A stretch of DNA of 26,905 nucleotides from a virus, in the IMG/VR virus record IMGVR_UViG_3300047564_003517, positions 1-26,905 of that record. One strand, 5' to 3'. A program made the position numbers and the translations under genes. The notes under the pieces were generated by a model. It was not told where the DNA came from and ran no database searches. It saw nothing but the letters and a program-made list of their open reading frames with translations. Positions 1-8,448 of this stretch are shown piece by piece. Each line of letters begins with the position of its first letter. Position 1 is the first letter of the stretch.

Positions 1-1
1 T

Positions 2-358
2 AGAGATTATGATCAACAAATTGAATATAAATTTATTGGTCTATTCCCATCCGATATAAGTCCAATTGCTGTTTCATATGTAAGTTCAGAAATTTTGAAA
101 GTTAGTGTTACTTTTAAATTTGATCGTTACATTGCAGGCAGATCAAATAGTGTGAATGAATTTAGAGGTGATGACAACAACAACGAATCTACCCAAACTT
201 CACAACAACCACCAGCACCAGAAAGAGAAACACTTGTCCCAATTTCTGCTGGTTCTGCTGCCGCTGGCGGAGTTCGTTTTGTAAGAAGAAACGCTACACC
301 ATACCAGAGAGCAACCGAACAATTCTTTGACTCTCAAGGGAATCGTAGAGCACCATAA
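2..358 (+). CDS. Tail-tube/baseplate protein of the gp19/gp54/gp48 fold (C-terminal part)
   Basis: The gene enters from outside the window; the last 118 codons are visible and end at TAA 356-358. The sequence FIGLFPSDISPIAVSYVSS followed by VSVTFKFDRYI resembles the C-terminal half of the T4 gp19 tail-tube fold, which is also present in the baseplate-tube proteins gp48 and gp54. The last 60 residues are a hydrophilic Gln/Pro/Asn-rich tail, as in baseplate-tube junction proteins rather than the compact tube subunit. Being directly upstream of gp26 and the hub genes favours gp48 or gp54 over gp19. The visible part cannot decide between them. The first in-frame Met in the window (position 95) is internal and not a start. 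A late-promoter motif overlaps the stop codon. Confidence 0.7.
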   Translation, partial: RDYDQQIEYKFIGLFPSDISPIAVSYVSSEILKVSVTFKFDRYIAGRSNSVNEFRGDDNNNESTQTSQQPPAPERETLVPISAGSAAAGGVRFVRRNATPYQRATEQFFDSQGNRRAP

Positions 359-361
359 ATA
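354..361 (+). promoter_or_regulatory. Late promoter motif CATAAATA
   Basis: This matches the NATAAATA late-promoter motif of T4-like cyanophages (T4: TATAAATA). It sits 27 nt before the gp26 start and contains the TAA stop of the upstream gene. Confidence 0.75.
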
Positions 362-387
362 ATTTTAACTGAATTTTTTGGGTTATT

Positions 388-1107
388 ATGCCTTTACCAA
401 CAATCGCTACGCCAACGTATGAGTTGGAAATTCCTTCTATAAAAAAGACAATTAAGTATCGTCCATTTCTTGTAAAAGAAGAAAAAATTCTTGTGATTGC
501 AATGGAGAGTGAAGATCCAAAGCAAATTGCAGAAGCAGTAAAGACGGTCATTTCAAATTGCATTATGACCAAAGGTGTAAAGGTAGATCAACTATCTACT
601 TTTGATATTGAGTATCTTTTTCTCAACATTCGTGGTAAGTCTGTTGGAGAAGATGTTGAAGTTCTAATTACCTGCCCCGATGATGGCGTAACTCAGGTTC
701 CTGTAAGTATTAATCTAGACGATATCAAGGTTGTAATTAAAGAAGAACATAGTCGTGATATTAAACTTGATGCAAACTTAACTCTTCGTATGAGATATCC
801 ATCAATGCAAGAGTTTATTAAAACTAATTTTGCTCTAGAATCATCTGTAAGCGTTGATGATACATTTGATATGATTTGTTCTTGTGTTGAACAGATTTAC
901 AGTGAAGAAGAATCTTGGTCTGCTTCTGATGTGACTAAGAAAGAACTTACAGCATTCATTGAACAACTAACTTCTTCTCAATTTAAAGAGATTGAAAAGT
1001 TCTTTGAAACAATGCCCAAACTTTCTCATAAGTTTAAAGTTAAAAATCCAAACACTGGTGTTGAAAATGAAGTTGTTCTGGAGGGTTTAACATCTTTTTT
1101 CGGCTAG
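388..1107 (+). CDS. gp26: Baseplate hub protein gp26-like (T4_baseplate family)
   Basis: This 239-aa protein matches the T4 gp26 family (Pfam T4_baseplate). Its N-terminus PTYELEIPSIKKTIKYRPFLVKEEK and the region RYPSMQEFIK are typical of the family in cyanophages. In T4, gp26 is needed for assembly of the central baseplate hub; the cyanophage protein is assumed to act in hub or tape-measure assembly. The start at 388 follows a late promoter by 27 nt. The gene ends with Phe-Phe-Gly-stop, and the two Phe codons lie in a T_TTT_TTC run. An internal GGAGGG lies before this run and a stem-loop after it, so a share of ribosomes may slip -1 and extend the protein into the next ORF (see the fusion entry). 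The gene precedes a tape-measure-like gene, the usual place for tail assembly chaperones. Confidence 0.85.
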   Translation: MPLPTIATPTYELEIPSIKKTIKYRPFLVKEEKILVIAMESEDPKQIAEAVKTVISNCIMTKGVKVDQLSTFDIEYLFLNIRGKSVGEDVEVLITCPDDGVTQVPVSINLDDIKVVIKEEHSRDIKLDANLTLRMRYPSMQEFIKTNFALESSVSVDDTFDMICSCVEQIYSEEESWSASDVTKKELTAFIEQLTSSQFKEIEKFFETMPKLSHKFKVKNPNTGVENEVVLEGLTSFFG

Positions 1108-1283
1108 CGATGGCGCACGAAGATCTTGCGTCATACTACAAGACTAACTTTGCTCTCATTCAGCATCATAAATACTCTTTGACGGAACTTGAAAATATGA
1201 TTCCGTGGGAGAGAGAAGTTTACGTTTCCTTACTACAACAATACATTGAAGAAGAAAATATGAAGCAAAGCACCAATGGATAA
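388..1283 (+). CDS. Predicted gp26 frameshift fusion (-1 at 1101), tail chaperone-like
   Basis: If ribosomes slip -1 on T_TTT_TTC, the product is gp26 residues 1-238, then Arg-Leu-Ala, then the 57 residues of the downstream small ORF, about 298 aa in all, joined as 388-1101 plus 1101-1283. Many phages make a short and a frameshifted long tail assembly chaperone (lambda gpG/gpGT, P2 E/E') from genes directly upstream of the tape measure, and the same geometry is seen here. The fusion is inferred from sequence alone. It would be wrong if the 57-aa protein is made only as an independent product. Confidence 0.55.
1080..1134 (+). promoter_or_regulatory. Predicted programmed -1 frameshift signal
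   Basis: Three elements occur in the right order. An internal Shine-Dalgarno-like GGAGGG (1080-1085) is 9 nt before the heptamer. The slippery heptamer T_TTT_TTC (1095-1101) is in the correct phase of gp26 (codons TTT 1096-1098 and TTC 1099-1101). After an 8-nt spacer, a stem-loop follows: 1110-1117 pairs with 1127-1134 (8 bp, one G-U) around a 9-nt loop. The zero-frame stop TAG (1105-1107) comes one codon after the heptamer. This is the layout of the E. coli dnaX frameshift site. The -1 frame is open from the heptamer to 1283. The stem also covers the ATG at 1110. Confidence 0.7.
1110..1283 (+). CDS. Small gp51-like/tail chaperone-like ORF
   Basis: This 57-aa ORF starts 2 nt after the gp26 stop and overlaps the next gene by 8 nt. 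Its sequence (LASYYKTNFALIQHHKYSLT then ELENMIPWEREVYVSLL) has the 'ENM-P-E-E-Y-LL' character of short tail assembly chaperone domains. The same small ORF follows gp26 in related cyanophages, where it is sometimes called gp51-like (recalled, not searched). The ATG has no good Shine-Dalgarno and lies in the predicted frameshift stem-loop, so it may be translated mostly as the C-terminal domain of the gp26 fusion. An independent small protein remains possible. Confidence 0.7.
   Translation: MAHEDLASYYKTNFALIQHHKYSLTELENMIPWEREVYVSLLQQYIEEENMKQSTNG
1167..1174 (+). promoter_or_regulatory. Possible late promoter motif CATAAATA
   Basis: A full NATAAATA match lies inside the small gp51-like ORF, about 100 nt upstream of the tape-measure-like gene. 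It could boost that gene and the hub genes. Its intragenic position makes it less certain than the intergenic copies. Confidence 0.45.
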
Positions 1284-2562
1284 TTACGACTCACCTTTAA
1301 TTTCCATTCAAGGTCAAATTGATGGTATTCGTTCGGACATTTTTGGACTGAATGCTGGTCTGACGAATATTAGTGTTTTGCTTCAAAATGATAGAATTGA
1401 AGAAAAAGTTAGATTACAACAAGAAGAACAACAAGAAAGAGCGTTAGCTCAACAACAAATTAAAGTTGGCAAAGAAACTGAAATTGAGAGAAAAGTTACA
1501 GATTCTATTGCGACTCCAATTAAAAAAGTTGAAAATAAAATATCAAATACTTTTAGTGGAATAACTGAATCACTGAGAGGATTATTTGGAACAATCTCAA
1601 CGCTTGGTATTATAGGATTAGGACCAAGAGTTTCTGTATTAGGCAAAGCTATTAATGGAACTAAGTCTCTAATTGCTAATTCTCTACGTTTAGTAACTGG
1701 AGCATTATCATCTCTTGGATCTGGTTTTGGATTTGTTTTTCGTTCTATTAATGGTCTCACAAAGAAAGTTTCAGATATTATATTCAGACTTGCCTCTTCA
1801 CCATTCAAGGCAATTGCAAATGCTTTTAAGTCTGTCTTTAGTTTAGGTGGAGGTGGTGCTGCCAAGGGAGCAGGAGCAGTAGCAGAAGTTAGTGGTGCTG
1901 CACTTTCTACATTTGGAAAACTTTTAACTGGTCTTGCAGGACCAGCAGTTGCAGTTGGTGCAGATATTGCAACTGGAGAAAAACCACAAAGAGCAGTTGC
2001 AGGTGGAGTCGGTGGTACTGTAACTGGTGCTGTAACTGGCGCTGCTGCTGGAAGTGCTTTTGGACCTGCTGGTTCTCTTCTTGGTGGTATTGGTGGTTAT
2101 TTTCTTGGTTCTTCTCTTGGCAAATCTGCTTTTGATACCGCTAAGACAAGTGGAATGACTTTTGAAATACCAAAGGTTGATCTAAACTTGGGACAAACAT
2201 TTGAGCAGTTATCAAAAGGTTCTCAGAGTTTCATTGCTAATGTAGGTTCTTTGATGCCTGGGTCTGCTGAACCTAATAAAACGATGCCTGCACCAATGAC
2301 TAACATACCAAAACCTGAGGTTACGGCACAACCAAAAATTGCACCACCAGCAGTTCAACCAACCAAACCACCAGCGCCTGCAAAAGATTTGAAGTTACCA
2401 GAACCAAAACCTGATGTAATTTACACATCTACGGTAGCAGAGCAACAGCAACAGCAAGCACCTGTAATGACTTCACCTGAAGACATTCCTTTTATATCTT
2501 CCGCGAATCCTAATAATTTTTACGTCTTGTATTCACAACTCAACTATAATGTGGTGATGTAA
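1276..2562 (+). CDS. Tape-measure-like tail protein
   Basis: This 428-aa protein has no motif that names it directly. Residues 30-75 are charged and Gln/Glu-rich, probably coiled coil. Residues 95-190 are amphipathic with hydrophobic stretches. Residues 190-290 are Gly/Ala-rich with many small-xxx-small steps, the glycine-zipper type seen in membrane-inserting tape-measure proteins. Residues 335-400 are a Pro/Gln-rich linker, followed by a short hydrophobic end (FYVLYSQLNYNVV). It sits directly after the putative frameshifting chaperone genes and before hub genes, the usual tape-measure position. It may share the job of T4 gp29 with the next gene. The start overlaps the upstream stop (ATGGATAA). 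Confidence 0.55.
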   Translation: MDNYDSPLISIQGQIDGIRSDIFGLNAGLTNISVLLQNDRIEEKVRLQQEEQQERALAQQQIKVGKETEIERKVTDSIATPIKKVENKISNTFSGITESLRGLFGTISTLGIIGLGPRVSVLGKAINGTKSLIANSLRLVTGALSSLGSGFGFVFRSINGLTKKVSDIIFRLASSPFKAIANAFKSVFSLGGGGAAKGAGAVAEVSGAALSTFGKLLTGLAGPAVAVGADIATGEKPQRAVAGGVGGTVTGAVTGAAAGSAFGPAGSLLGGIGGYFLGSSLGKSAFDTAKTSGMTFEIPKVDLNLGQTFEQLSKGSQSFIANVGSLMPGSAEPNKTMPAPMTNIPKPEVTAQPKIAPPAVQPTKPPAPAKDLKLPEPKPDVIYTSTVAEQQQQQAPVMTSPEDIPFISSANPNNFYVLYSQLNYNVVM

Positions 2563-2563
2563 G

Positions 2564-4585
2564 ATGGCGGTAAATCCATTAGTTCCAATTTCAAAAACAC
2601 TGGGTGTTGTAAAATATACCGCTGGATTGACTCAAAGAACACTACGTGGAATGTCCACCATTTTGTCTGAAAAGAGAGCAGACAGAAGAGTTATATCATC
2701 AAATATTAAAATTTTAAAGCAAAGAAGAATTCAAGATACTAAAAGAAAAAATACACAAGAAGTAATTTCAGCACCCACTCTTGTTACCAGATATAAAGGT
2801 CCAGCTTTACTTGCACAGAGAAGCGATAATACCAGTTTTACAAGTCGTATTATGGGTTTTCTTGGTTATCTTGCTGCTGGTTGGGTACTTAGAAATTTAC
2901 CAACTTGGACTTCAATTGGCAATCAACTTATAAAAAGAATAGGTGAGACCAGTACAGTAATGGTACAACTTGGTTCAACAATTCAAAATTTCATTTTTGA
3001 TATTGGTGGATTGTTCAATGCTGCCTTTTTAAATCTTAAGCAATTTGATTTTACAGACAGTTCTGGTCGATTAAGATCGTCTTTAGATGAATTATCTGGG
3101 ACCATTATGACAATGGGTAATCAGTTAGAAGAAGCTCTTTCAATATTAACTCAACCATTTCTTGATGTGCCACCATTAGGATCTCGTTCAGAAAAACCAA
3201 GTGCCTATGACAGAAAACCTGAACCACCAACTCCTCCTAGTGGAGGAGGTAGTGGAAAATGGAAACCATTATTAGATTTAATTTCTTCTGGAGAATCTGC
3301 TGGTGGAGGTTATTCTGCAATGTATCCAGGAGAATCTCATCCTCAAATATTAAATATGAGTGTTGCTGAGGTTATTCAATTTCAAAAACAAAAATTAAAA
3401 GATGGAAGAAAATCAGCAGCAATTGGTAGATATCAAATGTTATATCCTGAAAAATATGCAGCGGCTGCTGGTCTTCCTTTAACTGCTAAGTTTTCTCCTG
3501 AAAATCAGGATAAAATGGCTATAGCATATTTGAAAAAAAATAGAAAACTTGCAGAATGGGAGCAAGGAAAAATAAGTGATGAAGCTCTTAGTGAAGAACT
3601 AGCAAGAGAATTTGGAGCTTTTAGAAGTGCTAGTGGATATGTTTTACCCGGAAATACGGGAAGTATTGGATTTAATAAGTTAAAACCAGTTTTACAAAAA
3701 GTAAAATCTCAACCAGCATCTGTACAGACAACTCCCACTGCCCCCTTACCATCAGGATTTGATCCAGATAAAAGATATAGAAAAGATCAAAAAGTTCCAT
3801 CTGGTGCTGGTGTTGGTGCAGTTGTTACAAGTCGTAGAGGATGGAGATGGGGTAGAATGCACGGGGGTATTGATGTAGCAATGCCTGTTGGAACGTATAT
3901 AACTTGCAAATATCCTTGTGTTATTAGAGAGGCAAAATATGAATATGGGTATGGTTATTATATGGATGTTATTATCCCAGCATTATCAATTCGTATTAGA
4001 TTAGCACACCTCTCACCAAGGTCATATTCTTTTAAAGGATACCCAAGTGCAGTAAATGGTTTAAACATTGATTGGCCAGCAGGAAAACCCTTAGTTAAAA
4101 GTGGTCAAACTGGAAGAGTTACAGGTCCACATCTTCATTTAGAAGCAACAAAAAATATGAAAGGTGTTGCAAATGGAGCATCCGATCCAAATGCAGTTGA
4201 ACCAGATCCTTATGTTGATGCTTTCATCTACTCTTCGAATCCTCCTGGTGGTATTGAACCTATAATTGATGGAAAAAATTTAAAAGGAAATCAAAGTGCA
4301 ACATCTACCACATCAGTAGATGGTTATTCAACAAATGTTGCAACCTCGGCGGGAGAACTTCAAATTGATTCTGCATCACTTGCAACTTTTGGTAAGTTGA
4401 TGGAAAGTTTAACAACTCAACAAAAAGGTAGAAAAGTTGTAGTAATTGATGATAGAAAACCAATATCACCACCAATGATACTTTCTGCTGGTGGTGGTGA
4501 TATAATTTCTTCTGGTGTGGATGAATTTACCTTGGTAAATAACTTTATGAAGAATAAACTTCTCTTAGATTTAACTTACCTATAA
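2564..4585 (+). CDS. Tail protein with lysozyme-like and M23 endopeptidase domains
   Basis: This 673-aa protein carries two predicted peptidoglycan hydrolases. Residues 1-200 are a basic helical structural part with a hydrophobic segment near 97-113. After a Pro/Gly linker, residues 233-330 look like a phage tail muramidase: LLDLISSGESAGG with E244 as the likely catalytic acid, then AIGRYQMLYPEKY. Residues 415-555 form an M23 (LytM-type) metallopeptidase, with zinc and catalytic residues in place: H433 and D437 (HGGID), H482 (AHLS), H523 and H525 (HLHLE). A flexible Ser/Thr-rich part and a hydrophobic end (LLLDLTYL) follow. It probably opens the cyanobacterial wall during DNA entry and so replaces the lysozyme domain of T4 gp5, which the neighbouring gp5-like protein lacks. 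The stop overlaps the next start (TAATG). Confidence 0.8.
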   Translation: MAVNPLVPISKTLGVVKYTAGLTQRTLRGMSTILSEKRADRRVISSNIKILKQRRIQDTKRKNTQEVISAPTLVTRYKGPALLAQRSDNTSFTSRIMGFLGYLAAGWVLRNLPTWTSIGNQLIKRIGETSTVMVQLGSTIQNFIFDIGGLFNAAFLNLKQFDFTDSSGRLRSSLDELSGTIMTMGNQLEEALSILTQPFLDVPPLGSRSEKPSAYDRKPEPPTPPSGGGSGKWKPLLDLISSGESAGGGYSAMYPGESHPQILNMSVAEVIQFQKQKLKDGRKSAAIGRYQMLYPEKYAAAAGLPLTAKFSPENQDKMAIAYLKKNRKLAEWEQGKISDEALSEELAREFGAFRSASGYVLPGNTGSIGFNKLKPVLQKVKSQPASVQTTPTAPLPSGFDPDKRYRKDQKVPSGAGVGAVVTSRRGWRWGRMHGGIDVAMPVGTYITCKYPCVIREAKYEYGYGYYMDVIIPALSIRIRLAHLSPRSYSFKGYPSAVNGLNIDWPAGKPLVKSGQTGRVTGPHLHLEATKNMKGVANGASDPNAVEPDPYVDAFIYSSNPPGGIEPIIDGKNLKGNQSATSTTSVDGYSTNVATSAGELQIDSASLATFGKLMESLTTQQKGRKVVVIDDRKPISPPMILSAGGGDIISSGVDEFTLVNNFMKNKLLLDLTYL

Positions 4586-5928
4586 TGTCTATTCAAAGGT
4601 CTATATTTGAAGAACTTATTTTACAATCAAACGACGGCAAAAGAACGGTTGATATCAAAACTGGTGCGATCTCCATTGACTATTATGAGGACATTTTCTC
4701 ACCAACAATCACTGCAAGAATTCAGGTAGTCAATGATGGTAATACAATTCCATCAGCAAAAAATCCAGATGGTGAAAGACAATCAATCTACAATGGTTTA
4801 CCATTAAGAGGTGGTGAAAGAGTATCTCTTAAGATTTCAGGAAATTCTACAACAAACCCAGGTTTAAATTTTTCAGAAAAACCATCTGATTACCTTTATG
4901 TTTCAAGTATCACTGATGTGATTTCACAATCACTCAGAGAAACTTTTACTCTACATTTAGTTTCAAGAGAAGCAATTACGAATGAAACATCAAGAGTATC
5001 AAAGAAATATCCAACAAGTTTATCTATTGATCAATCTGTAAATAAGATTCTAGCAGATTACCTCAAAGCAAATAAGGTCGGCACATTAGATAAGTCATCA
5101 AATAAGTATGGTTTTATTGGTAATATGAGAAAACCATTTACCGTTCTAGTTTGGTTAGCATCAAAAGCAGTTCCAGAATCTTCAGGTGATGCAACTGCTG
5201 GTTTTGTATTCTATCAAACTCGTGATGGATTTCAATTTAGAGCAATTGATTCGTTGTTAGACCCAAAGAAGAATCCTAAGAAAGCAGTCTATACTTATTA
5301 TCAAACGATGGTAAGTTATGATAATGATGGTAAGAAAGTCAATAATGATTTCAAGATTCTCAAATATCTTACAGATAAAAATCAAAATCTAGTAGAGAAA
5401 TTACGTCTTGGAACGTATGCAAGTCATAGAATGTTTTTTAATCCGTATGACTTCAAGTTTTCAAAGTACGAAGAAGGATTGTTTAGACAAAATGACTATA
5501 TTAATAAGTCGCAAAATCTTGGTGAAGATTTAAAACTACCACCACTGGGAGATGGAACTGATAGAACTCTTGGTGATGTTCCATCTAGAATTATTACGGC
5601 AATTTATGATGTTGGAACGTTAGAAAAAGGAGTTTCAACCTCAATTAACTCAGACCAAAAGAAATATCAATCACAGTCGTTAATGAGGTATAATACATTA
5701 GTCACACAAACTCTCAGTATTACAGTTCCATCTAATACTAATTTGAGAGCGGGTGATTTAATTGAATGTAGATTTCCTAAGATTTCTAGATCTGATACAA
5801 CTGAGTATGACACCGAAACCAGTGGTCTATATATGATAAAGGAATTATGCCATCATTTTGATGTAGAGCGTTCTTATACATCAATGAAATTAGTCAGAGA
5901 TACTTTCGGAATTAATAAAGCAGCGTAA
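4585..5928 (+). CDS. gp27: Baseplate hub protein gp27-like
   Basis: At 447 aa this is somewhat longer than T4 gp27 (about 390 aa). The first 120 residues (TVDIKTGAISIDYYEDIFSP; FTLHLVSREAI) fit the tube-like hub domain shared by T4 gp27 and the N-terminal part of VgrG. The C-terminal part has TLVTQTLSITVPSNTNLRAG, DLIECRFPK and GLYMIKELCHHF, typical of hub proteins that clamp the spike to the tube. It is placed directly before the gp5-like gene, as expected for the gp27-gp5 complex. It starts at the ATG overlapping the upstream TAA, which implies translational coupling. The assignment rests on fold-level resemblance and order. Confidence 0.8.
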   Translation: MSIQRSIFEELILQSNDGKRTVDIKTGAISIDYYEDIFSPTITARIQVVNDGNTIPSAKNPDGERQSIYNGLPLRGGERVSLKISGNSTTNPGLNFSEKPSDYLYVSSITDVISQSLRETFTLHLVSREAITNETSRVSKKYPTSLSIDQSVNKILADYLKANKVGTLDKSSNKYGFIGNMRKPFTVLVWLASKAVPESSGDATAGFVFYQTRDGFQFRAIDSLLDPKKNPKKAVYTYYQTMVSYDNDGKKVNNDFKILKYLTDKNQNLVEKLRLGTYASHRMFFNPYDFKFSKYEEGLFRQNDYINKSQNLGEDLKLPPLGDGTDRTLGDVPSRIITAIYDVGTLEKGVSTSINSDQKKYQSQSLMRYNTLVTQTLSITVPSNTNLRAGDLIECRFPKISRSDTTEYDTETSGLYMIKELCHHFDVERSYTSMKLVRDTFGINKAA

Positions 5929-7872
5929 ATGTTAGACCAATCATTACTTAAGAGTCATTTTATTGGTAGAGATGGATTCCGTTGGTGGATAGGGCAGATT
6001 GCCCCTATTAATGCTTGGAAAGAACAAGTAGAAGGTGGTGGATGGTCTTATCGATACAAAGTTAGAATACTTGGTTATCATCCTTATAGCACTGCAGAAC
6101 TTTCAAATGAGGATCTGCCCTGGGCACAAGCACTTCTTCCCACCACTGCTGGCACAGGTTCTGCAAACTGTGCAACGGGAGTTCAACTTCAACCAGGTGA
6201 TGTTGTTGTTGGTTTCTTTTTAGATGGTGACGATGCTCAGATACCAGTTATTCTTGCAGCATTTGCAAATACAACTCAAAGACCAAGTACATCTTATAGT
6301 TCACCATTTGTTCCTTTTACTGGGTTTAATGAATTTATTGAAAAGAACAACAAAACAACTCCAAGTCAAGCATCACAACCAACATCAGATGCTCAACGCT
6401 CACCTGCAGATTTAACAGATGAGCAAGCGAAGAAATTATCTCAACAAGTTGGTCAGCAAGTTGTTTCAACTAACTCTGCAATTGGAGATAGTGTTCACCT
6501 AGCAAACACAGTTAGAAATAAACAGATTGATAAGATTCAGGGGACAGTTAGAAATCTTCTGAAAAAAATTAGAAAGTTTCAAGGTGATGTAGAAAAAATT
6601 AAAGCAGAAATTGATAAGGCAGTTGATAAAATAGTCACCTATTGCAATGAATTTGTTGGTGGATTATTTGATTATTTGATTTATGGTGATAAAGATAAAG
6701 GGGGATCTTTTCCTGGTTTAATTGGTATTTTAAAAGAAGGATTAACTTCTTTATATAAGTTAGTTTATGCTCAGGTTTTGGCAGCAACTGCTAACCCAGC
6801 AGCAGCACATCTTGCTGGAGTTGCAGCACAGCAAGCAATGGTAGTGCCAGTAAAGAAACTTGAAGAGGCATTTGGTTGTATTGCTGGTGCAGTGATTGAT
6901 AACTTGAAGTCTGCTGTTTCTGATATTTTAAATTCTGTTGTATCAAATGTTGATAGATTTGTAACTTGTGCAGCAGAGCAATTTACAGGATCACTTTTGA
7001 ATACAATTATTGATACGATTGAAGTATTAATTGAAGGACCTTTAGAGGGAATTCAAGAAATTCTACAATTTTTCTCAGATTTCAATGTTGGAAAGATAAT
7101 GAGAAAAGGTATAGAATTGCTTGCTGATCTTGGTGTTACGTTTGCTTGCAATCAGAATATGGATAACTTTAAGGACTTAGTAAGCAATTGGGTTCTTGGG
7201 TATGGACCTGCTTCTGATGCAAAAGCAGCATATGATATTGTACAAGAAATGACAAATTATATCGCATCTGGTCAAGCTTTGAATAACATTGTTGAATGTT
7301 TCACTGACGCATTAGACTTTGCAAGCCCACCAACGATTAATATCTTTGGTGGTTTGGGTGCTGGCGCAACAGCAGTTCCAATTTTTGGTAATGTAACTAC
7401 AGATTCTTCTGGTAATACCACAGCAAGTGTGATTGGTGTTCAAGTTACAAATCCTGGATCTGGTTATACTTATCCACCGTTTGTTGAAATTGTTGATGAT
7501 GCTGACCAAGGTTATGGTGCAGTAGCACGAGCAATCATTAGAGATGGACAGGTAAGTTCCATTTATATGGTATCGGAGGGTGAGAATTACTCTGTTGGCG
7601 ATATTTCTCAATACTCAGTTCTCGGTGTTCTTGTTGAAAATGGTGGCAACGGTTATGAAGATGCAATTGTAACCGATAATCTTGGCAATACCTACAATTC
7701 TCAAATTGTCGATGGTCGTATCTATCAGGTTGAACCTCTAAATAATGTTGTGGATGTTCTTCCAACTCTCAAAGTTACATCTAATACAGGAACAGGGGCA
7801 ATTCTCCGACCATTGCTTGGCGATCCTAAGTTCACTGGTGAAGTAGAAACAGTTGTAAATTGTGTAGTGTAA
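5929..7872 (+). CDS. gp5: Baseplate hub gp5-like protein with OB domain, no lysozyme domain
   Basis: This 647-aa protein starts right after the gp27 stop. Residues 15-115 (FRWWIGQIAPINAWK; VRILGYHPYSTAEL; LPWAQALLP; LQPGDVVVGFFLDGDDAQIPVI) form the OB-fold domain of gp5, which sits between gp27 and the spike. Residues 140-460 are long helices and hydrophobic stretches with no T4 lysozyme motif. Residues 465-645 are glycine-rich beta repeats around NPGSGYTYPPFVEIVDD and GGNGYEDAIVTD, which resemble elements repeated in other cyanophage virion proteins. It differs from T4 gp5, which is OB-lysozyme-beta-helix in one chain: here the lysozyme is in the 673-aa protein and the spike tip in the next gene. 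It presumably acts as a structural hub. Confidence 0.8.
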   Translation: MLDQSLLKSHFIGRDGFRWWIGQIAPINAWKEQVEGGGWSYRYKVRILGYHPYSTAELSNEDLPWAQALLPTTAGTGSANCATGVQLQPGDVVVGFFLDGDDAQIPVILAAFANTTQRPSTSYSSPFVPFTGFNEFIEKNNKTTPSQASQPTSDAQRSPADLTDEQAKKLSQQVGQQVVSTNSAIGDSVHLANTVRNKQIDKIQGTVRNLLKKIRKFQGDVEKIKAEIDKAVDKIVTYCNEFVGGLFDYLIYGDKDKGGSFPGLIGILKEGLTSLYKLVYAQVLAATANPAAAHLAGVAAQQAMVVPVKKLEEAFGCIAGAVIDNLKSAVSDILNSVVSNVDRFVTCAAEQFTGSLLNTIIDTIEVLIEGPLEGIQEILQFFSDFNVGKIMRKGIELLADLGVTFACNQNMDNFKDLVSNWVLGYGPASDAKAAYDIVQEMTNYIASGQALNNIVECFTDALDFASPPTINIFGGLGAGATAVPIFGNVTTDSSGNTTASVIGVQVTNPGSGYTYPPFVEIVDDADQGYGAVARAIIRDGQVSSIYMVSEGENYSVGDISQYSVLGVLVENGGNGYEDAIVTDNLGNTYNSQIVDGRIYQVEPLNNVVDVLPTLKVTSNTGTGAILRPLLGDPKFTGEVETVVNCVV

Positions 7873-7873
7873 A

Positions 7874-8443
7874 ATGGCAGCAAGAAAGAAAAACTTATAC
7901 AAGAGACAACTAATTAGTTTTAATCCAAACTTCAGGATTGATACTGCCAATCCTGAAATGGGTGGGTCGGGAACAGATGTTTATAAGATTTATGGTGTCA
8001 CTGATAGTGGAGATAATCAATCATCAATTAGTTTAAGTAGTGGTGGTTTATTTTCAATCTATAATGACCATACGATTCAAATATCTGGTGGAACCAATAA
8101 CGAAAAAGGTAGAGAAGATGTAGTTATTATTGGTAAAAATGGAAATGTTTCTGTCTCTGCTGACGGAACAGTTCGCATTTATGCCACAAATATTATGCTT
8201 GAGGCAGAAGAAGATATTCACCTAAAAGCAGGTAGAAACATTAATCTCAAAGCAGGTTCTGGTAGATTAATGTTAGATGGTCAAAGAGTAGATGTTAAAG
8301 GCACAAGCGGTAATCTGATTTCTATGCTTGGAATGGATTTTACCAAAAAAGTTTTTGAAGGTAGTTTTGTAGGCACTGATGCGATTGATGGTTTGGTTGG
8401 AGATATCGTTGGTAGTATAGTTAATAACTTAGTGGGTGGATAA
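7874..8443 (+). CDS. Spike-tip beta-helix protein (gp5 C-terminal-like)
   Basis: This 189-aa protein starts 1 nt after the gp5-like stop. Residues 90-170 contain repeating short beta elements (VSVSADGTVRIYATNIMLEA, EDIHLKAGRNINLKAGSG, RLMLDGQRVDVKG) like the VgrG/gp5 trimeric beta-helix. It probably forms the membrane-piercing needle that T4 encodes as the C-terminal part of gp5. Residues 1-85 contain GLFSIYNDHTIQISGG and probably attach it to the hub. I see no PAAR-type metal tip motif. The function is inferred from the repeat and the position. Confidence 0.65.
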   Translation: MAARKKNLYKRQLISFNPNFRIDTANPEMGGSGTDVYKIYGVTDSGDNQSSISLSSGGLFSIYNDHTIQISGGTNNEKGREDVVIIGKNGNVSVSADGTVRIYATNIMLEAEEDIHLKAGRNINLKAGSGRLMLDGQRVDVKGTSGNLISMLGMDFTKKVFEGSFVGTDAIDGLVGDIVGSIVNNLVGG

Positions 8444-8448
8444 AAGTT

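Noticed and set aside
7312-7950. Several minus-strand ORFs near the end of the gp5-like gene
   Set aside because: They overlap each other and well-supported structural genes and have no start signals or motifs.
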